DNA of 64,000 nucleotides, from contig NZ_LT629777.1 in NCBI RefSeq assembly GCF_900105475.1, positions 1,178,001 through 1,242,000 of the forward strand, read 5' to 3'. Positions 57,519-64,000 of this stretch are shown piece by piece. The position numbers and the translations under genes are program-made. The DNA comes from Pseudomonas asplenii. Its GTDB lineage: Bacteria > Pseudomonadota > Gammaproteobacteria > Pseudomonadales > Pseudomonadaceae. The first letter of the stretch is position 1, and every line of letters starts with the position of its first letter. Below the pieces are notes generated by a model. The model ran no database searches. It was not told the origin of the DNA and saw only the letters and a list, made by a program, of their open reading frames with translations.

Positions 57519-57822
57519 ATTACCCAAGGGGAGCAGGTGCAAGGCTTGCAGGCCTCTTCGCGGGCAAGCCCGCTCCCACAGAAGCTGTGTCACACACACA
57601 TTCTGCCCACGGCACCGACCTTGAGCTGGCTTGCCAGCGATCCGCCGCAGGCGGCCATCCGGCAACGCACCATGACAATGCACCCCGACCCGCCATCGAG
57701 CAGCTCACACCGACTCGCCGCCTCCAGCCCTTTTTCCACTCAAAAGCGAAAAGTCCCGGATTTCGGGGCCTCCAGCCACTTCAGAAAAATTTCGCACACA
57801 ATCTTGAGTACTTTTCCAAAGC
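57519..57822. other. Region between ntrC terminator and sRNA promoter
   Basis: Holds a REP half-copy (GGCCTCTTCGCGGGCAAGCC near 57551) with the small palindrome GCGGGCAAGCCCGC. A GCACC-containing half-site at 57667-57671 could be part of an NtrC enhancer, but a full palindrome is missing. No gene is supported. Confidence 0.5.
57541..57580. repeat. Single REP copy
   Basis: GGCCTCTTCGCGGGCAAGCC with CGCTCCCACAG after it carries the same core as the repeats at 23196 and 43896. A 6-bp palindrome (GCGGGC, AA, GCCCGC) is at its centre. Confidence 0.6.
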
Positions 57823-57838
57823 TGGCACGTCCTCTGCA
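57823..57838 (+). promoter_or_regulatory. Sigma-54 promoter of the repeat RNA
   Basis: TGGCACG-TCCT-CTGCA differs from TGGCACG-N4-TTGCA at one base only. Transcription should start near 57850, just before the first repeat unit at 57858. Confidence 0.85.
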
Positions 57839-57849
57839 ATAGCTACTGT

Positions 57850-58238
57850 ACTACCCAGTTTTGGGGACCTTGGTACAGGCAGGCCGGGGATTCCCCTTCT
57901 TTACACTCGGGACTCATACCGCTCAGAGCGACGAGTCCTACAAGCTTTGGGGACCCCGGTACAGGCAGGCCGGGAATCCTCATCTTTAATCCGGGATTCA
58001 CTCCTCCCAGAGTGATCGATCCCAGCCGTTTTGGGGACCTTGGTACAGGCAGGCCGAGAATCCCTTCTTTACACCCGGGGCTCACACCGCTGTGAGCGAC
58101 GAGCCCCACCGTTTCGGGAACCCTGGTACAGGCAGGCCAGGGATTCCCTCTTTAACAGCCGGGATTCGCAGCGCCCAGCGCGACGCGTCCCGAACCGTTC
58201 AGGGAGCTTTGGTACAGGCAGGCCGGAGATTCCCTCTT
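57850..58238 (+). ncRNA. nrsZ: NrsZ-like nitrogen-regulated sRNA made of five structured repeats
   Basis: About 390 bases downstream of ntrC, behind an RpoN promoter, formed of five units of 83-86 bases. Each unit has hairpin A: a stem of about six pairs directly around the invariant loop UACAGGCAGG, enclosed by a GGGA-UCCC type outer stem. Between units lies hairpin B (for example GGACTC 57910-57915 with GAGTCC 57933-57938). Stems change sequence between units but keep pairing. Short UCUUUA segments between hairpins suit RNase E cleavage. As I remember, P. aeruginosa NrsZ is an NtrC/RpoN-dependent, processed RNA next to ntrC built of repeated stem-loops. This copy appears larger. The end is set by the opposing gene's stop. 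Confidence 0.82.
57858..58236 (+). repeat. Five-copy tandem repeat, 83-86 bp period
   Basis: The 14-base core GGTACAGGCAGGCC is identical at 57872-57885, 57958-57971, 58042-58055, 58125-58138 and 58211-58224. Steps are 86, 84, 83 and 86 bases. Flanking stem sequences diverge but remain complementary within each unit, so this is RNA structure rather than a simple satellite. Confidence 0.95.
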
Positions 58239-58688
58239 TTATTCCTCACGGAGATTGATCGCCAATCTCCAGCGCCCATCGACCTTGGCTCCGGCCCAAT
58301 TGCCCTGCAAGGGCCGTGCGGCCACCACCGTCAACAACACCCCCTTGTCGGTCAGGCGCAAGCGCCAGTTGGCGTCCTTGCCGGCAATCTTCAGGCGACC
58401 GCCCTGAGCCCCCTGGGCCTTGCCTTCGGTATCGAACAACAGCGCCACGGTGCCATCCACCTGTTCGCCATGCACCTTCGGCTCGCTGGTAAACCACACC
58501 ACCAAGCGATCGTCCGCCGCGTCGACCTGCTGCAACTGCGCCGGTTCGGGATTGGTCAGGCGGCCGATCATCAACCCCACCATCACCCCGAAAATCGCCA
58601 GGGACCCCATCACCCGCAGCATTAGCTTCGGCCGCGAGCCCTCTTCGGGGGTAGAATGCTGTCCATCTTCATCTTCGGAGCCGTGCAT
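58239..58688 (-). CDS. Hypothetical single-span membrane protein (PA5126-like)
   Basis: A 149-residue protein of unknown function. It has an acidic N terminus (GSEDEDGQHSTPEEGSR), one membrane span (about residues 25-43), and a periplasmic domain of about 105 residues with RLVVWFTSEPKVHGE and DANWRLRLTDKGV, probably beta-rich. Its start ATG shares the tetranucleotide CATG with the divergent trmL start, and its ribosome site is weak, so an internal start at Met23 is possible. Its 3' end abuts the end of the repeat RNA on the other strand. Confidence 0.75.
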   Translation of the reverse strand: MHGSEDEDGQHSTPEEGSRPKLMLRVMGSLAIFGVMVGLMIGRLTNPEPAQLQQVDAADDRLVVWFTSEPKVHGEQVDGTVALLFDTEGKAQGAQGGRLKIAGKDANWRLRLTDKGVLLTVVAARPLQGNWAGAKVDGRWRLAINLREE

Positions 58689-59142
58689 GTTTCACGTCAT
58701 CCTTTTCCAACCAGAAATTCCGCCGAATACCGGCAACGTTATCAGGCTATGCGCCAATAGCGGCTGCCATCTGCATTTGATCGAACCCATCGGGTTTGAA
58801 ATGGATGACAAGCGCCTGCGTCGGGCCGGCCTGGACTACCACGAATATGCCACGCTCAAGGTTCACCCGGACCTGGCCAGTTGCCTGGAAAGCCTCGGAC
58901 ACCCACGACTGTTCGCCTTCACCACCAAGGGCTCGCGGTTGTTCCACGATGCCCGCTTCGCCGAGGGCGACGCCTTTCTCTTCGGTCCGGAAAGCCGTGG
59001 CCTGCCTGCCGAAGTGCTCGACAGCCTGCCTGGCGATCAACGCCTGCGGCTGCCGATGCGCGAAGGCTGTCGCAGCCTGAACCTGTCCAATACCGTGGCC
59101 GTGGCGGTCTACGAGGGTTGGCGCCAACTGGGCTTTGCCTGA
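58687..59142 (+). CDS. trmL: tRNA (cytidine/uridine-2'-O-)-methyltransferase TrmL
   Basis: A 151-residue SPOUT methyltransferase that 2'-O-methylates the wobble base of leucine tRNAs. Knot motifs are FGPESRGLP near residues 99-107 and LNLSNTVAVAVYE near 127-139; the N terminus MFHVILFQPEIPPNTGNVIR is diagnostic. GGAG lies six bases before the ATG at 58687. The start overlaps that of the divergent gene. Confidence 0.95.
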   Translation: MFHVILFQPEIPPNTGNVIRLCANSGCHLHLIEPIGFEMDDKRLRRAGLDYHEYATLKVHPDLASCLESLGHPRLFAFTTKGSRLFHDARFAEGDAFLFGPESRGLPAEVLDSLPGDQRLRLPMREGCRSLNLSNTVAVAVYEGWRQLGFA

Positions 59143-59150
59143 GCGGTATA

Positions 59151-59176
59151 AAAAAAGCGCCTTCAGGCGCTTTTTT
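59151..59176. terminator. Bidirectional terminator between trmL and secB
   Basis: AAAAAAGCGCC (59151-59161), TTCA loop, GGCGCTTTTTT (59166-59176). An 11-bp symmetrical stem flanked by A and T runs, between two convergent genes. Confidence 0.93.
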
Positions 59177-59217
59177 CATGTGTATCGAGCACACATCCAA
59201 GCCGGCTCCTACAGTCC

Positions 59218-59700
59218 TTACTGGACAGTCGGCGAACCTTCCTGCTGCAGACGCTGCAGTTCCTGCGCATACAGGGCATCGAAGTTCACCGGAGCCAGCA
59301 TCAGCGCCGGGAACGAACCACGGGTCACCAGGCTGTCCAGGGCTTCGCGAGCGTACGGGAACAGGATGTTCGGGCAGAACGCGCCCAGAGTGTGGTTCAT
59401 CGACGCCGGGTCAAGGTTCTTGATCAGGAAGATACCCGCCTGCTGGACTTCAGCAATGAAGGCAACTTCTTCACCATTCTTGACGGTAACCGAGAGCGTC
59501 AGCACCACTTCGTGGAAGTCGTCTTCCAGGGCTTTCTGCCGGGTGTTCAGATCCAGGCCGACACTCGGCTCCCACTGCTGGCGGAAGATCGCCGGGCTCT
59601 TCGGCGCTTCGAAGGACAGGTCACGCACGTAGATGCGCTGCAGGGAGAATTGCGGTTGGCTTTCTTCGTCAGCGGCAGCAGTGTTCTGTTGGTCAGTCAT
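59218..59700 (-). CDS. secB: Protein-export chaperone SecB
   Basis: A 160-residue tetrameric chaperone that delivers unfolded precursors to SecA. The conserved core runs from [16 protein letters not shown] (about residues 18-33) through [27 protein letters not shown] to [34 protein letters not shown]. It is the last gene of a rhodanese-grxC-secB operon, as in other gamma-proteobacteria. Confidence 0.97.
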   Translation of the reverse strand: MTDQQNTAAADEESQPQFSLQRIYVRDLSFEAPKSPAIFRQQWEPSVGLDLNTRQKALEDDFHEVVLTLSVTVKNGEEVAFIAEVQQAGIFLIKNLDPASMNHTLGAFCPNILFPYAREALDSLVTRGSFPALMLAPVNFDALYAQELQRLQQEGSPTVQ

Positions 59701-59742
59701 GGCAGATCCTTCTTGATCTAGAGGTCTTTAAGGGGTTCAGAG

Positions 59743-59997
59743 TCAGACGTTGAGCAATGCGTCGAGTTTACCGCCGCGCTCGAGAGCGAACAGGTCGTCG
59801 CAACCACCGATATGCTGGTTGCCGATCCAGATCTGCGGCACGGACGTACGCCCGGCCTTGTGCGCCATTTCGGCACGCAACTGCGGTTTGCCATCGACCT
59901 TGATCTCTTCGAAGGCAACCTGCTTGCTCGCCAGCAGTTGCTTGGCGCGCGAGCAATAAGGGCAATAATCGCTGGAGTAGACGACAACCTGGGTCAT
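59743..59997 (-). CDS. grxC: Glutaredoxin 3
   Basis: An 84-residue dithiol glutaredoxin with active site CPYC at about residues 12-15 (YSSDYCPYCSRAK), the cis-proline SVPQIWIG, and the GGCDDL glutathione-binding motif. It reduces disulfides using glutathione. It starts one base after the rhodanese stop, so the two are cotranscribed. Confidence 0.95.
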   Translation of the reverse strand: MTQVVVYSSDYCPYCSRAKQLLASKQVAFEEIKVDGKPQLRAEMAHKAGRTSVPQIWIGNQHIGGCDDLFALERGGKLDALLNV

Positions 59998-59998
59998 A

Positions 59999-60412
59999 TC
60001 ACTTCACCAATGGCAGATTGTCGGCTTTCCAGCTGGAAATGCCGCCGGACAGCTTGGCTGCGGTAAAACCGGACTTGAGCAGTTCGCGGGCGTGAGTCCC
60101 CGAATGCTGGCCCTGGGCGTCGACTAGAATCAGGGTCTTGGCCTTGTACTTTTCCAATTCACCGACGCGCGCCATCAGCTTGTCCTGGGGAATGTTCAGC
60201 GCACCGACGATATGGCCGGCAGCAAAATCCTTGCTAGGGCGCAGGTCGATCACCACGGCCTGGTCCTTGTTGACCAGCGCGGTCAGCTGGCCGGTACTGA
60301 GGCTTGCGCCGCCACGGCTCATTTCATGGGCGATCAGCAGGGCCAGCAGCAGTACGAAGGCACCGGTCAGCAGGTAGTGGTTAGTGGCAAATGCAATCAG
60401 GTGATCGACCAT
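59999..60412 (-). CDS. Membrane-anchored rhodanese-like protein without catalytic cysteine
   Basis: A 137-residue protein with an N-terminal membrane helix (about residues 13-29) and a rhodanese domain (VVIDLRPSKDFAAGHIVGALNIP, about residues 53-75). At the active-site loop, where a catalytic Cys normally leads a CxxGxxS-type loop, the sequence reads LILVDAQGQHSGTHA, with Asp in place of Cys. Sulfur transfer by the usual mechanism is therefore unlikely. It is first in the operon with grxC and secB, and divergent from gpmI; the E. coli neighbour is YibN. Confidence 0.9.
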   Translation of the reverse strand: MVDHLIAFATNHYLLTGAFVLLLALLIAHEMSRGGASLSTGQLTALVNKDQAVVIDLRPSKDFAAGHIVGALNIPQDKLMARVGELEKYKAKTLILVDAQGQHSGTHARELLKSGFTAAKLSGGISSWKADNLPLVK

Positions 60413-60559
60413 CAGGAGGTTCCAGGGCGTTAAAATGTCGGCCAGTATACACAGCCGTCAAGGTCGGCCAAACCCCGCCTGGCGGTGACTACGTTTGAAC
60501 TTGCCTTTAAACTGCGACTCTTTTTCCATGTTCTTTCAATCCAGCCGCGAGTGGGATCT

Positions 60560-62095
60560 ATGACTGCCACGCCTAAACCTTTGGTCCTGATCATCCTGGA
60601 TGGCTTCGGTCACAGTGAGAGCCAGGACTACAACGCTGTCTACTCGGCGAAGAAACCGGTACTCGATCGACTCACCGCGAGCATGCCCAACGGCCTGATC
60701 TCGGGCTCCGGCATGGATGTCGGCCTGCCGGACGGGCAAATGGGCAACTCGGAAGTCGGCCACATGAACCTCGGCGCCGGCCGGGTGGTGTACCAGGATT
60801 TCACTCGCGTCACCAAGGCCATCCGTGACGGCGAGTTCTTCGACAACCCAACCATCGGCAAGGCCGTGGACCAGGCCGTGGCCGCCGACAAGGCCGTGCA
60901 CATTCTAGGCCTGCTGTCCGATGGCGGCGTACACAGCCACCAGGACCACCTGGTCGCCATGGCCGAACTGGCGTTCAAGCGCGGCGCGCAGAAGATCTAC
61001 CTGCACGCCTTCCTCGACGGTCGCGACACGCCGCCCAAGAGCGCCCAGTCGTCCATCGAGCTGCTGGATGAAACTTTCCGCACCCTGGGCAAGGGCCGCA
61101 TCGCCAGCCTGATCGGCCGCTACTTCGCCATGGACCGCGACAACCGCTGGGACCGCGTCGCACAGGCCTACAACCTGATCGTCGACGGCCAGGCCGAATT
61201 CCAGTCCGCCACCGCCCAGGAAGGCCTGCAGGCCGCCTACGAGCGCGGCGAAAGCGACGAATTCGTCAAAGCCACGTGCATTGGCGAGCCCGTGCGGGTC
61301 GAGGACGGCGACGCCGTGGTCTTCATGAACTTCCGCGCCGACCGCGCCCGCGAGCTGACCCGCGTGTTCGTCGAAGACGACTTCAAGGACTTCGAGCGCG
61401 CCCGTCAGCCCAAGCTGGCCGGCTTCGTCATGCTCACCCAGTACGCCGCAAGCATTCCTGCGCCCTCGGCTTTCGCGCCGGGCAGCCTGGAGAACGTGCT
61501 CGGCGACTACCTGGCGAAAAACGGCAAGACCCAGTTGCGTATCGCCGAGACTGAAAAGTACGCCCACGTGACCTTCTTCTTCTCCGGCGGTCGCGAAGAG
61601 CCGTTCCCGGGCGAGGAACGCATCCTGATCCCGTCGCCGAAAGTCGCCACCTACGACCTGCAACCGGAGATGAGCGCCCCGGAAGTCACCGACCGGATCG
61701 TCGATGCCATCGAAAACCAACGTTATGACGTGATCGTGGTCAACTACGCCAACGGCGACATGGTCGGCCACAGCGGCGTATTCGAGGCGGCCGTCAAGGC
61801 CGTGGAATGCCTGGATTTGTGCGTAGGACGAATCGTCGATGCCCTGGAAAAGGTCGGCGGCGAAGCGCTGATCACCGCCGACCACGGCAACGTCGAACAG
61901 ATGGAAGACGAGAGTACCGGCCAGGCCCACACCGCCCACACCACCGAGCCGGTGCCGTTCATCTACGTCGGCAAACGTGACCTGAAGGTCCGTGAAGGCG
62001 GCGTGCTGGCGGATGTCGCACCGACCATGCTCAAGCTTCTGGGCCTTAAACAGCCCGAAGAGATGACCGGTACTTCGATCCTGACGGACCGTTAA
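60560..62095 (+). CDS. gpmI: 2,3-bisphosphoglycerate-independent phosphoglycerate mutase
   Basis: A 511-residue manganese enzyme that interconverts 3- and 2-phosphoglycerate. The metal-binding motif [10 protein letters not shown] is at the N terminus, the phosphorylated Ser64 is in [14 protein letters not shown], and HSHQDH, RDTPPKS and [10 protein letters not shown] carry the other ligands. The ATG at 60560 gives the family length; the longer upstream frame was rejected. It starts the gpmI-envC-ctpA string common in proteobacteria. Confidence 0.97.
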   Translation: MTATPKPLVLIILDGFGHSESQDYNAVYSAKKPVLDRLTASMPNGLISGSGMDVGLPDGQMGNSEVGHMNLGAGRVVYQDFTRVTKAIRDGEFFDNPTIGKAVDQAVAADKAVHILGLLSDGGVHSHQDHLVAMAELAFKRGAQKIYLHAFLDGRDTPPKSAQSSIELLDETFRTLGKGRIASLIGRYFAMDRDNRWDRVAQAYNLIVDGQAEFQSATAQEGLQAAYERGESDEFVKATCIGEPVRVEDGDAVVFMNFRADRARELTRVFVEDDFKDFERARQPKLAGFVMLTQYAASIPAPSAFAPGSLENVLGDYLAKNGKTQLRIAETEKYAHVTFFFSGGREEPFPGEERILIPSPKVATYDLQPEMSAPEVTDRIVDAIENQRYDVIVVNYANGDMVGHSGVFEAAVKAVECLDLCVGRIVDALEKVGGEALITADHGNVEQMEDESTGQAHTAHTTEPVPFIYVGKRDLKVREGGVLADVAPTMLKLLGLKQPEEMTGTSILTDR

Positions 62096-62108
62096 AAGCT
62101 GAAAATCC

Positions 62109-62130
62109 GGCCGACAGCGTGCTGTCGGCC
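62109..62130 (+). terminator. Terminator-like hairpin after gpmI
   Basis: GGCCGACAGC at 62109-62118 and GCTGTCGGCC at 62121-62130 form a tight palindrome 13 bases after the gpmI stop. TACCTCTTTAT follows, so the U tract is weak and readthrough into envC is plausible. Confidence 0.6.
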
Positions 62131-62234
62131 TACCTCTTTATCGGAAACGCCTGAAAGCAACCGCTTTTGGACGTTTTTTTTGCAACGCGTGGCGGGCATA
62201 CTAGGCCGTCTCGTTTCCAGGTGTCGCCCGCCCC

Positions 62235-63530
62235 ATGCTTCGCGCCCTTATCGCCCTAGCCCTGATCTGCCTGCTCCAACCGGCCTTTGCCGACGAGCGC
62301 GCACAAACCCAACAACAGTTGGACGCCACGCGTCAGGACATCGCCGAACTGAAGAAACTCCTGGGCAAGCTGCAGGAAGAAAAATCCGGCGTGCAGAAAG
62401 ATCTGCGCGGCACAGAAACCGAGATGGGCAAGCTGGAAAAGCAGGTCGATGCACTGCAGAAAGATCTGAAGAAGAGCGAGAGCGAACTGCAGCGGCTCGA
62501 TGGAGAGAAAAAAAAACTCCAGAGCGCGCGCACTGAACAGCAACGACTGATCGCCATCCAGGCCCGCGCCGCCTACCAGAGCGGCCGCCAGGAATACCTC
62601 AAGCTGCTGCTCAACCAGCAGAACCCGGAAAAATTCGCCCGCACCCTCACCTATTACGACTACTTGAGCAAGGCCCGCCTGGAGCAGTTGAAGAACTTCA
62701 ACGAGACCCTGCGCCAGTTGGCCAACGTCGAAAAAGACATCAATCTGCAGCAGGCCCAATTGCTGGTGCAGAAGAGCGATCTCGACAGCCAGCGTGAGGA
62801 ACTCGACAAGGTCCGCAAGGAGCGCCAGACCGCACTGGCCAAGCTCAACCAGGACGTCAAGGACCGCGACCAGAAGCTCGCCGCCCGCGAGCAGGATCAG
62901 GCCGATCTGTCGAAAGTACTGAAAACCATCGAAGAAACCCTGGCCCGTCAGGCCCGTGAGGCGGAGGAAGCGCGTCAGAAAGCGCTGCTCGCCCAGCAGG
63001 AAGCGGAAAAAAAGCGTCAGCAGGAAGCCCAGGCACTGGCCGATCGGGGCGACGACAGCCCGCGAAAACCGCAGCATTCGACGCCAGGCCCACTGGTTTC
63101 CAGCGCAGGAGAATCATTCGGCGGCCCTTTTTCCGCAGCGCGCGGCAAACTTCCATGGCCTGTTAATGGTCGATTGTTGGCGCGCTTTGGAGAAACCCGT
63201 GGTGACGACGTGCGCAGCAAGTGGGACGGTGTGATGATCGGGGCCGCCGCCGGCAGCCAGGTCCATGCCGTACACGGCGGGCGCGTGGTGTTCGCCGACT
63301 GGTTGCGCGGTGCCGGCCTGCTGGTGATTCTCGACCACGGCAACGGCTACCTGAGCCTGTATGGCCACAACCAGACCCTGCTTAAATCGGCCGGGGATGT
63401 GGTAAAAGCCGGTGAGTCGATCTCTACTGTAGGCAACAGTGGCGGTCAGGAGACACCGGCGTTGTATTTCGCTATACGTCAGCAGGGTCACCCGAGTGAT
63501 CCGGCCCAATGGTGTCGCGCGCAAGGATAG
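62235..63530 (+). CDS. envC: Murein hydrolase activator EnvC (degenerate LytM)
   Basis: A 431-residue periplasmic protein: signal peptide (to about residue 19), a long coiled coil (about 20-265, with heptads such as LEKQVDALQKDLKKSESEL), a short linker and a C-terminal LytM/M23 domain (about 300-425). The zinc ligands are missing (KWDGVMIGAAAG at the first site and LYFAIRQQG at the last), as in EnvC, which activates amidases rather than cutting peptidoglycan itself. The role is septal cell-wall splitting with FtsEX. Confidence 0.92.
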   Translation: MLRALIALALICLLQPAFADERAQTQQQLDATRQDIAELKKLLGKLQEEKSGVQKDLRGTETEMGKLEKQVDALQKDLKKSESELQRLDGEKKKLQSARTEQQRLIAIQARAAYQSGRQEYLKLLLNQQNPEKFARTLTYYDYLSKARLEQLKNFNETLRQLANVEKDINLQQAQLLVQKSDLDSQREELDKVRKERQTALAKLNQDVKDRDQKLAAREQDQADLSKVLKTIEETLARQAREAEEARQKALLAQQEAEKKRQQEAQALADRGDDSPRKPQHSTPGPLVSSAGESFGGPFSAARGKLPWPVNGRLLARFGETRGDDVRSKWDGVMIGAAAGSQVHAVHGGRVVFADWLRGAGLLVILDHGNGYLSLYGHNQTLLKSAGDVVKAGESISTVGNSGGQETPALYFAIRQQGHPSDPAQWCRAQG

Positions 63531-63561
63531 GCGCCGTACCTTATTTAGGAGTTCGTTCGAC

Positions 63562-64000
63562 ATGCTGCATTTGTCCCGCCTCACCTCGTTGGCCCTGACG
63601 ATCGCCCTTGTGATCGGTGCGCCCCACGCGTTCGCTGCGCAACCCGCTCAGCCCGCCCCGGCCGCCGCTCCTGCGGTTACCGCCAAGGCTCCGCTGCCGC
63701 TCGATGAGTTGCGCACCTTCGCCGAGGTCATGGACCGGATCAAGGCCGCCTACGTTGAACCCGTGGACGACAAGACCCTGCTGGAAAACGCCATCAAGGG
63801 CATGCTCAGCAACCTTGACCCGCACTCCGCGTACCTGGGGCCGGAAGACTTCGCCCAATTGCAGGAAGACACCAGCGGCGAGTTCGGCGGCCTGGGCATC
63901 GAAGTCGGCATGGAAGACAACTTCGTCAAGGTCGTCTCGCCCATCGACGACACCCCCGCTTCCAAGGCTGGCATCGAGGCTGGCGACCTGATCGTCAAGA
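63562..64000 (+). CDS. ctpA: Carboxy-terminal processing protease CtpA (5' part)
   Basis: The first 146 residues of an S41 family periplasmic protease; the gene runs off the window. Signal peptide to about residue 25, an Ala/Pro-rich linker, the N-terminal helical region LRTFAEVMDRIKAAYVEPVDDKTLLENAIKGML, and the start of the PDZ domain (GEFGGLGIEVGMEDNFVKVVSPIDDTPA). AGGAG precedes the ATG at 63562. It lies 31 bases after envC. Confidence 0.92.
   Translation, partial: MLHLSRLTSLALTIALVIGAPHAFAAQPAQPAPAAAPAVTAKAPLPLDELRTFAEVMDRIKAAYVEPVDDKTLLENAIKGMLSNLDPHSAYLGPEDFAQLQEDTSGEFGGLGIEVGMEDNFVKVVSPIDDTPASKAGIEAGDLIVK

Noticed and set aside
57667..57684. GCACCATGACAATGCACC as an NtrC enhancer for the repeat RNA
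   Set aside because: Both halves are in the same orientation rather than forming the GCACC-GGTGC palindrome, so it is at most a half-site.
57843..58109. Minus-strand frame through the repeat array giving a repetitive 88-residue peptide
   Set aside because: The peptide repeat only reflects the DNA repeat. There is no ribosome site, and variation preserves RNA pairing rather than codons.
57858..58236. Five regularly spaced repeats resembling a small CRISPR array
   Set aside because: The units are about 84 bases with no unique spacers. Variable parts are complementary within each unit, there are no cas genes, and an RpoN promoter precedes the array.
58031..58625. Plus-strand frames running from the repeats into the 58239-58688 gene
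   Set aside because: They are antisense to a membrane protein gene with a coherent domain layout and have no ribosome site or family signature.

Overview
The window is a stretch of Pseudomonas chromosome, most likely from the P. fluorescens group. It is GC-rich, and its gene order (ubiB-hisI-hisE-tatABC, opgGH, dtd-pip, hut cluster, fbp, glgP, typA-thiI-glnA, ntrBC, secB-grxC-gpmI-envC-ctpA) matches what I remember of Pseudomonas core genomes. The identification rests on protein families and synteny recalled from memory; no search was run. No tRNA, rRNA, insertion sequence or CRISPR array was seen.

Layout. 1-4.2 kb: the end of ubiB, hisI, hisE, the Tat translocase genes and an RsmE-type methyltransferase. 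4.2-8.0 kb: two tandem chemoreceptors, the first behind a sigma-28-like promoter. 8.0-13.4 kb: an orphan solute-binding protein and the osmoregulated periplasmic glucan operon opgGH. 13.7-16.3 kb: dtd-pip and an unrecognised 306-residue protein. 16.3-34.3 kb: a large histidine utilisation (hut) locus, with hutF and hutCD on one side and hutU-hutTu-hutXWV-hutH1-hutH2-hutT-hutI-hutG on the other. The big operon has a sigma-54-type promoter overlapped by a HutC-type operator. Between hutD and hutU sits what looks like a strain-specific insertion with an AbiF/AbiD-type HEPN protein and a small terminated hairpin RNA just upstream. 34.4-37.4 kb: a lipocalin, a small lipoprotein and a PctA-like amino-acid chemoreceptor. 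37.5-46.5 kb: a DUF924 remnant, fbp, the DUF3999/DUF2339 membrane pair and glgP. 46.8-51 kb: a YkgJ-type cysteine-cluster protein, typA and thiI. 51.2-58.2 kb: the nitrogen block glnA, secreted chorismate mutase, two DUF4124 proteins and ntrB-ntrC, followed by a five-unit structured repeat behind a sigma-54 promoter, read here as an enlarged relative of the nitrogen-regulated sRNA NrsZ. 58.2-64 kb: a membrane protein, trmL, the rhodanese-grxC-secB operon, gpmI, envC and the start of ctpA.

How it fits together. The hut locus takes up histidine and urocanate by three transporter types and degrades them through urocanate, imidazolone propionate, formimidoylglutamate and formylglutamate to glutamate, releasing ammonia. 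NtrBC and RpoN control glnA and the repeat RNA, and an RpoN promoter also appears to drive hutU, so nitrogen control links two halves of the window. The most notable items are the five-unit covarying RNA array (57.85-58.24 kb), the AbiF plus small-RNA pair (29.7-30.8 kb) and a HutH paralogue that lacks the Ala-Ser-Gly cofactor triad (21.6-23.2 kb).
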